Of a stretch of DNA of 64,000 nt, positions 39,770 to 47,174 are shown in pieces. Source of the stretch: Rhodobacter sp. NTK016B (GTDB lineage: Bacteria > Pseudomonadota > Alphaproteobacteria > Rhodobacterales > Rhodobacteraceae); contig NZ_JAFKOK010000011.1 in assembly GCF_017303295.1 (NCBI RefSeq), forward strand, positions 124,001 to 188,000, given 5' to 3'. Each line of letters begins with the position of its first letter. The stretch's first letter is position 1. The position numbers and the translations under genes are program-made. The notes under the pieces are model-generated. The model worked only from the letters and a program-made list of their open reading frames with translations. It was not told the origin of the DNA and did no database searches.

Positions 39770-39812
39770 TCGGCGGATTTGCCATGCAAATCGCTTGTCG
39801 GGTAACAGTACG
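39770..39812 (-). repeat. Third hairpin-bearing insertion in the IS481-like gene
   Basis: Between the codons for MGQVRHGSAT and AVRAA lie about 43 extra bases containing the perfect dyad GATTTGC-CAT-GCAAATC (39776-39792). The limits are approximate because I inferred them from the remembered protein pattern of the family. Confidence 0.45.
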
Positions 39813-39840
39813 TGGCGCTGCCATGACGAACTTGTCCCAT

Positions 39841-40313
39841 AGTGCCTCCTTCCATTCCGTCGAATGGATCGCACCATCAAACCGTGGGATAAAACACCTA
39901 GGCTGCCAGTCTGAACCGTAATTCAGCCTGAACGCGAAATCCAGCGCTGTAGGTTGGCCGGCATCTGTAGCAGGAAAGTTGCGTGTCATCGGAAGAATCT
40001 GTGTCCGATTTCGACACAAACCCGAAAATGGGCATGTCGGTCTTGGAAAGACCTTCGGACTTGCCTGGGTGCTTGTGCCAGTTCCTCGCCATCATCGTTG
40101 CAACGGCTTGCAAATTCCTTGAAGTCGGCCGGCCCCAGCGCGTGGTAGTGCGTTGGCGCAGTTGGAGCCCGATCGCTATTGAAAGCGTCGTTTGCACCGC
40201 GACAACATGCGGGGTCCAGGGCTAAGTCGTCAGCAAAAAGGTGGTCGAATCGGTGGATTGAGAGCTGACGCTGACGGTCAGAGTCCTGAAAAAATAGTGA
40301 TTTTTCTAAAGAA
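39841..40313. other. 473-nt gene-free stretch up to the left element boundary
   Basis: Contains the upstream end of the IS481-like element (ribosome site and leader at 39841-39895), then unassigned DNA. A small AT-rich stem-loop, GAAAAA / TTTTTC with a 7-nt loop, lies at 40288-40306 directly before the tRNA-Phe repeat. No gene supported. Confidence 0.4.
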
Positions 40314-40359
40314 TGGTCCCCGGGGGCGGAATCGAACCACCGACACGAGGATTTTCAAT
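40314..40359 (-). repeat. Left attachment repeat (3' half of tRNA-Phe)
   Basis: On the minus strand it reads from the anticodon loop TTGAAAA through the T-arm GGTTCGATTCC to an ACCA end. The 5' half of a tRNA does not follow. The base next to ACCA is G here and C in the right copy. Confidence 0.8.
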
Positions 40360-40571
40360 CCCAAATTGTGGATGGAATATCAGGCGGTTACGGGCGAAAT
40401 TTCTGTCAAACCCACTACGGAAAATCAGGCACTTAGCTGCCGATTGTCAAACCATTTGCAGGCCCGGACAGAGGCTTTTGGCGGATGGTGCGGCGGCGTT
40501 TTCCGTTCTGTCAAGCGGTATGATCCGTCGCCCTTGACGCGTCGCCGCTTCCCCTTCCCGGGAGGCCGCGC

Positions 40572-41429
40572 ATGAGCTGGAAGGTTGCCAATCTCTGCGC
40601 CGACCGCATCTTCGGCAGCGCCGCGCGCAAGCAGATCATCATGTTCCTGGCCGACAAGGCGAGCGACGACGGCTCGGGCATCTGGTGCTCGAAGGGGACG
40701 ATCCAGCGCCACACCGAATTGGGCGAAAGCACCGTCAAGCGCACCATCACCGACTTCCTGCGCGAAGGCATCCTGATCGAGACCGGACGGCGTCCCTGCA
40801 AGAACGGTTTCACCGTGATCTACCGGATCGTGCTCGACCGGGTCATGGCCTTGGAAAGCTCCGCCGAACCTGACGAAGGAACGGGGTCCACAGTGGACCC
40901 CGTCCAGCGTGACCCCGGTAGGGGGTCCAGGGTGGCCGGGGTACCGGGTCCACGGTGGACCCCAAACCACCCTGAAACCATCCATAAACCACCTACGCGC
41001 AAGCGCGCGGAGGAGGCGGTGGATGAAAGGGTTGAAAGGATCTGGGCCGCCTACCCCAAAGACCGGCAGCGCGGCAAGGCAGCGTGCCTTTCGAAGATCG
41101 AAGAGGCCGTGAAGGAGGGCATCGACCCCGACGACCTGCTGCGCGCCGTGCAGGCCTATGCGAACGAGAGCGCTGGCTTCACCCGGTCCAAGGTGTGTTT
41201 CGCGGACAACTGGTTCGCCGCGCGCCGGTGGCAGCGCTTCCTTGATGCGATGGCCGAGAAACGGCAGGCGCAGAAGGCGCTGGCCGCTGATCACCACGCC
41301 CGGCTGGCGGCATGGGTCCGAGACCGCAGCCCGATGTGCAAACACATCACCGCCCCGCAGGTGACGGCGCTGGTGGCGGCGGGGCTGGTGACCGATGGCC
41401 AGCTTCACGCGGCGGGGTTGGCGGGATGA
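40572..41429 (+). CDS. Helix-turn-helix replication-initiator-like protein (lambda-O-like layout)
   Basis: A 285-residue protein: an N-terminal winged-helix domain (residues 10-90, with KGTIQRHTELGESTVKRTITDFL), a proline/glycine-rich linker (about 98-140), and a C-terminal helical domain (about 150-285) with FADNWFAARRWQRF. Phage replication organisers share this layout. The DNA for the linker is made of GC-rich palindromes, as in lambda O, where the origin iterons sit in the middle of the gene. GGGAGG lies before the ATG. First gene inside the element. Confidence 0.7.
   Translation: MSWKVANLCADRIFGSAARKQIIMFLADKASDDGSGIWCSKGTIQRHTELGESTVKRTITDFLREGILIETGRRPCKNGFTVIYRIVLDRVMALESSAEPDEGTGSTVDPVQRDPGRGSRVAGVPGPRWTPNHPETIHKPPTRKRAEEAVDERVERIWAAYPKDRQRGKAACLSKIEEAVKEGIDPDDLLRAVQAYANESAGFTRSKVCFADNWFAARRWQRFLDAMAEKRQAQKALAADHHARLAAWVRDRSPMCKHITAPQVTALVAAGLVTDGQLHAAGLAG
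40883..40962. repeat. Palindromic iterons inside the initiator gene (candidate origin)
   Basis: GGGGTCCACAGTGGACCCC (40883-40901) and GGGTCCACGGTGGACCC (40946-40962) are near-identical palindromes, with two partial units (GGGGGTCC, GACCCC) between them. They code for the linker of the initiator protein. Confidence 0.6.
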
Positions 41430-41653
41430 CGGGCGCGTCCTCTGCAAATTGCGCCGCGCATCGCGTCCCGTGCATCGCGCCTTCTGGAGTGTGTGCCCTG
41501 TCCCGCGTCCTTTGCGCCGCGCCTTCTGCATCGCGCATCACGTCCTCTGCGCCGCGGTTCCTGCCCCGTGCTGTGCGCATCGCGTTTCCCGTCTCGCGTC
41601 CCCTGCACCCCGTCGCGCGCAGCAATCCACCGAAACGGACTCCAAGCCCCTGA
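41426..41653 (+). CDS. Short repeat-rich ORF (doubtful)
   Basis: A 75-residue frame starting in a 4-nt overlap (ATGA) with the initiator stop. The product is rich in Ala, Arg, Pro, Ser and Cys and has no family look. The DNA (41440-41620) is a patchwork of GCGCATCGCGT, GCGTCC and CTCTGCGCCGCG units, so this may be a non-coding repeat tract instead of a gene. Confidence 0.25.
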   Translation: MTGASSANCAAHRVPCIAPSGVCALSRVLCAAPSASRITSSAPRFLPRAVRIAFPVSRPLHPVARSNPPKRTPSP

Positions 41654-41724
41654 TCCCCCTCCGCTGACGCTGGGAGGCGGGGGGCTTGAAGGAAGTTGGC
41701 AAGAAATAGGAACGTAAACTTCAC

Positions 41725-42300
41725 ATGCGCCACCATCGCAAACTGACCGACGACGAACGTCGCCAGATCATCGAGGCCCGCGCCGAGGGCAGCCCTGCCG
41801 CCGCTCTGGCCCGCCGCTTCGGCGTCTCGACCCGGGCGATCTACAACACGCTGAGCCGGGCCAAAGGCGCGCGCTCTGCTTCGACAACGACGATGAGCAC
41901 CCGCCTAAGCGCGCGCCAGCTGGCGGGATTTCAAGCCGCGCTTGAGCGCGGAGGCATCACCGACCAACCCGCCGCCCTGCGCCGCTTGATGGAAGCGGCC
42001 GACATCCTGCTGCGCCCGGTGGATCAGGCCGTGCTCGACCACCTGCAAGCCTGGGGTGCGCAGGTCGCCACCGAAGGCGCTGCGGTCAACCACATCGCCC
42101 GCAAGCTGAACGAGGCCAAATTGCGCAGCCGCCCGCTGCCCTTTTTCGATGACGACATGACCACGATCCGCACCTTCGCCGGGGGCTTGGTCGAATTCGC
42201 CGAGGCGTTCCGCATCCTGTGGGAGGCACAGTTGACCAAGAAGGCGTACGAGGTCGACAAAGCGTTGGAGGGGTTAGCCGCAAAGGCTCCGGAACACTAA
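41725..42300 (+). CDS. HTH protein with MobC-like C-terminal part
   Basis: A 191-residue protein. Residues 5-48 form a resolvase/Hin-type helix-turn-helix (LTDDERRQIIEARAEGSPAA, RRFGVSTRAIY). The C-terminal half has a coiled, MobC-like segment, TEGAAVNHIARKLNEAKL (about 112-129), of the sort found in relaxosome accessory proteins. A role in nicking or transfer of the element is a guess; no relaxase gene is present. It converges on the first hipA and overlaps it by 4 nt. Confidence 0.5.
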   Translation: MRHHRKLTDDERRQIIEARAEGSPAAALARRFGVSTRAIYNTLSRAKGARSASTTTMSTRLSARQLAGFQAALERGGITDQPAALRRLMEAADILLRPVDQAVLDHLQAWGAQVATEGAAVNHIARKLNEAKLRSRPLPFFDDDMTTIRTFAGGLVEFAEAFRILWEAQLTKKAYEVDKALEGLAAKAPEH

Positions 42301-43622
42301 AGCAGGTCCCTTATCTGCGCCGCCCGCTGGATCGCGTCGTTCGCGATCGGCTCACTGACCGCCGCCGGGACCTGATCGCCTACCGCCAGAAGCGTCCGCT
42401 CGAGCGCAGGACCCAGCCGATCTACCATGTCCTGCAACAACTCCAAGGCGCGGCCCTTGGGCAGACCCGCCGCGCGGCCTTCGGCCTCGAAATGGCGGGG
42501 CACGATCTCGTCGATGCCGTAATGGCCATCGATCGACATGGCGAGGCGGTAGCGCTTGCGCTGCAAGCGGCCCGCGCGGACGACCGGGGCGACGCTCAGG
42601 ATGTCATAGAGGGGCGCGAGCGTGAACCGCGCCCGACGCCCCAGACGCAGGCTGAAGTTCTTGGCGTGCCCGTCCGAGGCCCCGATCAGGAAGAAGAAGA
42701 TCTGCGCCCGGAAGAACGTCTCCCGATCCTCGATGGGCGTGTCAGATTCCCGCAAAAGCTCCATGATCTGCGCGACGCCGGGGCCGCCCAGTCGCTGGTA
42801 TTTCATGGCAGAAGGGTAGCCCAGCGACTGGCAGATATCCTCTTGCGGCAGGCGTTTCAGGGTGTCGCCCTGCCAGACACGGTCGAACCGTTCGACCGAC
42901 AAAACCACCTGCCCGGGAAGGGTGAGCTTTTCGACATGCGCGACGGGCAGGCCGATTTCACGCGCCAGCGTCATGCAGAACAACTCGTTCTCGACGCTGT
43001 CGCTCAGATCGATCTCCTCGGGGCCCGGAATGAGGCCCATGGGCGTCTTGAAGATATGGCTGGTCGGCGTGATGCCGCGCGGCTTGGCCCACTGGTCATT
43101 GATACGCAGATAGGCCGTCTTCTCCTGCGCGCCGGCGATGGAAATCCGGAAATCCTCGTCTTCACCCAGGGCGAGCGGCGCGGCGGCGAGGTTCTTCAGG
43201 TCGGCGACCATCTCCCCTTCGGAAATGACGCGATACTGCATGTCCTGTTCGGACGGGGCCTCGTCCACCGGCAGGAATTGCAGCGCACCGACACAGTCGC
43301 GCCCCAGCACGGACAGCAGAGAGAACACATCCTTGCCCTGCGCCCCGACACGCGCGGCGATCTTCTCGCGCAGCTCGCCTTCGGCATCGGGCAAGAGGTT
43401 GTCGAAGGCGGCGACAACGGGATCGCCCTGCCATTTGAGCCTGGTCAGCGGCAGGGCGCTGACAACCGGAAAGGCGGCCTCGGAGGCGAGCCAGTCAGGA
43501 TCGTAGGTGAAGGCGATGGCCCCATTCGTCGCGCGGGTCAGCGTGCCCACCCGCGCCCGTTCGTACCAGACGGCGGTCTTGCTTTGGCGTGTGCGGCGGG
43601 CCGCGCGTGTAATCCGTGCCAT
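42297..43622 (-). CDS. hipA: HipA-family toxin kinase, pair 1
   Basis: A 441-residue Ser/Thr kinase of the HipA fold. N-terminal HipA subdomain (GALQFLP, about residues 110-116), the phosphate-binding ISIAGAQEKTAYL (about 159-171), the catalytic loop GASDGHAKNFSL (about 312-323) and the metal-binding LYDILS (about 337-342) are all intact. E. coli HipA phosphorylates glutamyl-tRNA synthetase and induces dormancy. It starts one base after hipB of the same strand. Confidence 0.9.
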   Translation of the reverse strand: MARITRAARRTRQSKTAVWYERARVGTLTRATNGAIAFTYDPDWLASEAAFPVVSALPLTRLKWQGDPVVAAFDNLLPDAEGELREKIAARVGAQGKDVFSLLSVLGRDCVGALQFLPVDEAPSEQDMQYRVISEGEMVADLKNLAAAPLALGEDEDFRISIAGAQEKTAYLRINDQWAKPRGITPTSHIFKTPMGLIPGPEEIDLSDSVENELFCMTLAREIGLPVAHVEKLTLPGQVVLSVERFDRVWQGDTLKRLPQEDICQSLGYPSAMKYQRLGGPGVAQIMELLRESDTPIEDRETFFRAQIFFFLIGASDGHAKNFSLRLGRRARFTLAPLYDILSVAPVVRAGRLQRKRYRLAMSIDGHYGIDEIVPRHFEAEGRAAGLPKGRALELLQDMVDRLGPALERTLLAVGDQVPAAVSEPIANDAIQRAAQIRDLL

Positions 43623-43623
43623 C

Positions 43624-43890
43624 CTAGCGCTGCCCTGGGTCAGCTATACGATCCGTCGCGGACAGTTCCGCACCGAGGGCCTCGAGAAGGCGCAGGTAGA
43701 CATCGAGGCTGACGGACACGACGCCGTTCTCGATGTCGGAAATGGTGGATTGCGCGGTGCCCGTCATCTCGCCAAGCTGCTTCTGGCTGATCTTCCGCGC
43801 CGCGCGCCGCGCCTTAAGCACGGCCCCGGCTTGGCGCAGGCTTCGGATTGGGTACGCAGGCAGGGTGTCCATGGCTTTCCGATAGCTCAA
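43624..43890 (-). CDS. hipB: HipB-family antitoxin, pair 1
   Basis: An 88-residue XRE-type DNA-binding protein (KISQKQLGEMTGTAQSTISDI at residues 33-53) that should neutralise the HipA encoded one base downstream and bind the operator palindromes upstream. The family usually has a C-terminal tail used for proteolysis, present here as the last 15 residues. Confidence 0.87.
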   Translation of the reverse strand: MSYRKAMDTLPAYPIRSLRQAGAVLKARRAARKISQKQLGEMTGTAQSTISDIENGVVSVSLDVYLRLLEALGAELSATDRIADPGQR

Positions 43891-43950
43891 GGACGATATT
43901 GTGTCAATATAGCTCGAGAGCTATAAGTTCTGTATATAGCCCATGGGCTA
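43881..43950. promoter_or_regulatory. HipB operator palindromes, pair 1
   Basis: TATAGCTCGAGAGCTATA (43908-43925) and TAGCCCATGGGCTA (43937-43950) share the pattern TAGCYC-NN-GRGCTA, with centres 27 bp apart. A half-site GATAGCTC lies at 43881-43888, at the hipB start. These are likely autoregulatory operators. Confidence 0.65.
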
Positions 43951-44165
43951 ATTCTCGGTCTCTGCGCGTGGGGAAAATTCATGCCGACCAGCATCAAGCA
44001 GCCATGCCTTACACCGTCGACGATCCACCACCACTCGCCCGGCAGAAGGCAAAAACGAACGAAGATGAAAAATGTCTGCGGGATCATAAATCGAGATTAT
44101 TACTCACAGAACATATTGACTCCATATGATCTCCCAATCATCTTCGTCGGGAAAGGATCACCCGG

Positions 44166-44417
44166 ATGGATCAGATCGCCCGCACCACCAAGGATCTCGG
44201 CCAGGTCCTGCGCGCTGCCCGCAAGGCACAGGGCCTGACGCAGGCCGAGCTCGCCGCCCGCGCGGGCGTCTGGCAGCGCACGGTGTCCAACATCGAGACC
44301 GGCACCAGCGGCGCCAAGGTGGACACGATCTTCGACCTACTGGCAGCGCTCGACCTCGAACTGCGGATCGTGCCGCGCAGCAAGATGACCCAGCATGACC
44401 TCGAGGACATCTTCTGA
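44166..44417 (+). CDS. hipB: HipB-family antitoxin, pair 2
   Basis: An 83-residue XRE-type protein (GLTQAELAARAGVWQRTVSNI at about residues 23-43). It is divergent from pair 1 and not a recent duplicate of it. Its stop overlaps the hipA start by one base. Upstream lie CATAT-TGACTCC-ATATG (44112-44128), a possible operator, and GGGAAAGGA as ribosome site. Confidence 0.87.
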   Translation: MDQIARTTKDLGQVLRAARKAQGLTQAELAARAGVWQRTVSNIETGTSGAKVDTIFDLLAALDLELRIVPRSKMTQHDLEDIF

Positions 44418-45733
44418 TGGGGCGCAAGCGCGCCTATGCGCCGCTCGACGTCTACATGAACGGCCGCCGCGTGGGGCAGTATTTCCGCGCGCCGGACGGA
44501 GCCTTCGCCTTCACCTATGCGCCGGAATGGCTTGCCTGGGAGAACACGCTGCCCATCTCGCGCGCCCTGCCCCTGCGGCCCGAGCGCTACACCGGCCCGC
44601 CCGTGATCGCGGTTTTCGAGAACTTGCTGCCCGACAGCGACCTGATCCGCCGCCGTGTGGCGGAACGCGTGGGCGCGGATGGTGTGGACGCCTATAGCCT
44701 ACTCGCGCGGATCGGGCGCGATTGCGTGGGCGCGCTGCAATTCCTGCCCGAGGGAGAGGAGCCCGGCGACGCGCGCGCGCTGACCGGCGAGCCGTTGATC
44801 GACGCCCAGATCGGCGCCATGCTGAGCGATCTGGCGCAGGCCCCGCTTGGCATCCACGCCGAGCGGAATTTCCGCATCTCCGTCGCCGGCGCGCAGGAAA
44901 AGACGGCGCTTCTGTTCCACGAAGGGCAATGGGTGCTGCCGACCGGCACCACGCCCACGACACATATCCTGAAGCCCGCCATCGGCCGCCTGCCCAACGG
45001 AATGGACCTGACTGACAGCATCGAGAACGAGCATTTCTGCCTGCGCCTGCTGGCGGGCTTCGGCCTGACCGTCGCACGGACCGAGATCGCGGATTTCGTA
45101 GGGACGCGCGCACTGGTCATCGAACGCTTCGACCGGCTGCGCGCCCGCGACGGCCGCCTGATCCGCCTGCCGCAGGAGGATTGCTGCCAGGCCCTGTCGG
45201 TGCCCCCGACACGCAAGTACCAGAACGAGGGCGGTCCGGGGATCGTGGAAATCTGCGATGTGCTGACCGGCAGCGACGAGCCGCAGCGCGACCGGGCGGA
45301 TTTCCTGAAGGCCGTGATCCTGTTCTGGCTGATCGGGGCGACGGACGGGCACGCCAAGAACTTCAGCATTGCCCTGATGCCCGGCGGGCGGTTCCGCATG
45401 ACGCCGATCTACGACGTGCTGACGGTGCAGCCCTCGCTGGATGCGGGCGCGTTGCAGATCAAGGACATGAAGCTCGCCATGCGCGCGGGCCAGGGGCGGC
45501 ATTACCGCGTCGCGGACATCCACGGGCGGCACTTTGTCGAGACGGCGCTGGCGGCGGGGTTCTCGCGGGAACAGGTGGAGGGGGTGTTCGAGGATATTCG
45601 GGGGCGGGCGGAGCGGGCTTTTGACAGGGCATTGGCGGAGATGCCACCGGGGTTTCCTGAAGGGCTGGTGGCCTCAGTCAGGCAGGGGTTCGAGCAGCGG
45701 GTGGCGCGGTTGGTCGCGGGGAACGACGAATGA
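44417..45733 (+). CDS. hipA: HipA-family toxin kinase, pair 2
   Basis: A 438-residue HipA kinase with all key elements: GALQFLPEGEEPG (about 108-120), RISVAGAQEKTALL (about 153-166), catalytic GATDGHAKNFSI (about 308-319) and IYDVLT (about 333-338). The sequence differs clearly from the pair 1 toxin although the fold and length match, so the two pairs were probably acquired separately and may not cross-neutralise. Confidence 0.9.
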   Translation: MGRKRAYAPLDVYMNGRRVGQYFRAPDGAFAFTYAPEWLAWENTLPISRALPLRPERYTGPPVIAVFENLLPDSDLIRRRVAERVGADGVDAYSLLARIGRDCVGALQFLPEGEEPGDARALTGEPLIDAQIGAMLSDLAQAPLGIHAERNFRISVAGAQEKTALLFHEGQWVLPTGTTPTTHILKPAIGRLPNGMDLTDSIENEHFCLRLLAGFGLTVARTEIADFVGTRALVIERFDRLRARDGRLIRLPQEDCCQALSVPPTRKYQNEGGPGIVEICDVLTGSDEPQRDRADFLKAVILFWLIGATDGHAKNFSIALMPGGRFRMTPIYDVLTVQPSLDAGALQIKDMKLAMRAGQGRHYRVADIHGRHFVETALAAGFSREQVEGVFEDIRGRAERAFDRALAEMPPGFPEGLVASVRQGFEQRVARLVAGNDE

Positions 45734-46040
45734 CGTGCAGGGCGGCAAGCGGGCGTTCGCTGCGCTCCCGTCGAAAATCACCTGTCCTTCTGAAAGCAGT
45801 CATTCATTTGGGCGTAGAAACCAGTCGGCCGATCGGATGATCCGCCGCACTACACCGAGGCGCCTCCAGCAGAATCAACCTTGAAGCTGTTGGAAAGCCA
45901 GAGGGAATAGCCGAAAATCCCCGTTCTCTCTAACCCTACATCTTGTATCATGTTGCCTCGACCGCAATATCCGTAGTATGCTTTTGGTGAGCTGTTGCGT
46001 CAGCGATGGTGCGTATTATTGACCAATACTGAGGCAAACA
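45734..46040. other. Leader region of the MBL / E2-E1-JAB / patatin operon
   Basis: No gene seen in these 307 nt. The base composition shifts from GC-rich to AT-rich near 45880, which marks a seam in the mosaic. The last 100 nt before the ATG at 46041 should hold the operon promoter (AT-rich, with TATTATTGACC near 46012), but no clear operator palindrome is present. Confidence 0.4.
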
Positions 46041-47174
46041 ATGTTTGATGAACCTAAGGTGATGTTCTGGCCAGTCGGCACAGGGGATAGCACAACTGTT
46101 GCCGTCCAGAATGGCATTGTTTTGCAGGTTGACTTGCGAGATCTTCATAGCGCTGGCGATGCAGACGATGATCATGCTGCCTTGGTCGACAAACTCGTAG
46201 AAAACCTCCCCACAGTGAACGGCAAACCATATCTTTCAACCTTTGCTTTGACCCACCCTGATAAAGATCACATTCAGGGCTTCCACGATTTGCTTGATCG
46301 CGTCACGATTGGCGAAATCTGGTTTACCCCGCGCGTCTTCATCGAGAACGATCAGGATTTGTGCGATGATGCCGTAGCCTTCAAAGAAGAAGCCGAGCGC
46401 CGTGTTCAAGAAACGATCAACTCAGGTGGTGACGTTGGCGCAGGTGATCGGGTCAGACTCATCGGATACGATGCCCTTCTCAAAGAAGATCACTTCGTGG
46501 GCTTCCCGGAAGATCGCCTGACTGTTCCTGGCAACTCGATAACAGAAATTGACGGTGTCGATTACGAGGGAGACTTCAACGCGTTCATCCATGCACCATT
46601 CGCGGAAGAAACTGATGGTGACCGCAACAACACAAGCCTTTGCATGCAGGTTGTTCTGGGTGATAACCCTTCCAAAGGGGGCGTTCTCCTGTTCGGCGAC
46701 ATTGCCTACCCGCGTCTGCGCAAGATCATCGACACGACCAAGGAGGCTGGCAACGAGGAGTACCTCGCCTGGAAAGTGTTCCTTGCACCGCATCATTGCA
46801 GCAAGTCGGCCATGTACCAAAAGGAAGGCGACAAAGAAGTTCTCAAGCAGGATATTCTTGATGATCTGGCGGAGTATCAGGTTGATGGCGGCGTGATTAT
46901 CGCCAGCAGCGAAAAAATTCCCTTGCAGAATGCATCTGGCGAAAATCCACCGCACGCAAAAGCGAAGAAACGCTACGAAGAAATCGCTGATGGAGGTTTC
47001 CTCTGCACTCACGAGGATGGAGAAGACGGAGAGCCCCTGGTCTTTGATGTTTCCGACGGCGCGCTAGACGCTCCAGAAGTTGCGCAAGCGGACGCTGCAA
47101 GGAAACTTGCCGATGCGGTTGATGATGCGCGCGGATCAGACAGCCCGCCCTCGGAACAGGTCGGGTATGGCTGA
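46041..47174 (+). CDS. MBL-fold hydrolase of the E2/E1/JAB operon
   Basis: A 377-residue protein of the ComEC/Rec2-like metallo-beta-lactamase group. Metal ligands: THPDKDHIQG (residues 71-80, H-x-D-x-D-H), Asp in LLFGDIAY (about 217-224) and HH in LAPHHCSKS (about 250-258). The last 40 residues are acidic, Ala/Asp/Ser-rich, probably disordered, and end Gly-Tyr-Gly. No signal peptide. The product is probably a nuclease, phosphodiesterase or other hydrolase. It overlaps the next gene by 8 nt. It occupies the place of the nucleotide cyclase in type II CBASS operons, and its Gly-ended tail could be the conjugated terminus; both are inferences. Confidence 0.8.
   Translation: MFDEPKVMFWPVGTGDSTTVAVQNGIVLQVDLRDLHSAGDADDDHAALVDKLVENLPTVNGKPYLSTFALTHPDKDHIQGFHDLLDRVTIGEIWFTPRVFIENDQDLCDDAVAFKEEAERRVQETINSGGDVGAGDRVRLIGYDALLKEDHFVGFPEDRLTVPGNSITEIDGVDYEGDFNAFIHAPFAEETDGDRNNTSLCMQVVLGDNPSKGGVLLFGDIAYPRLRKIIDTTKEAGNEEYLAWKVFLAPHHCSKSAMYQKEGDKEVLKQDILDDLAEYQVDGGVIIASSEKIPLQNASGENPPHAKAKKRYEEIADGGFLCTHEDGEDGEPLVFDVSDGALDAPEVAQADAARKLADAVDDARGSDSPPSEQVGYG

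Larger units (their letters stand above)
39216..39840 (-). mobile_element. IS481-like transposase remnant with several small insertions
   Basis: Read on the minus strand from ATG 39840: MGQVRHGSAT, then after an interruption AVRAARRRSQASTAALSREL, GINPKTVAKWRKR, a one-base loss near 39580, LQRHGISRLPDVEG, a second interruption, PERQRVKRDPIGFSHI, a third interruption, and AEAQTAEGKLYLFVAIDRTSTFAVTQ, ending at the MFS fragment. This is the DNA-binding and early integrase part of an IS481/IS3-like transposase; the catalytic end is lost. The three interruptions are each about 40 bp and each carries a hairpin. A good GGAAGGAGG ribosome site lies before the ATG. Confidence 0.8.

Noticed and set aside
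40883-40962. CRISPR-like repeat array
   Set aside because: Units are few, unequally spaced, palindromic and inside a coding linker; no leader and no cas genes.
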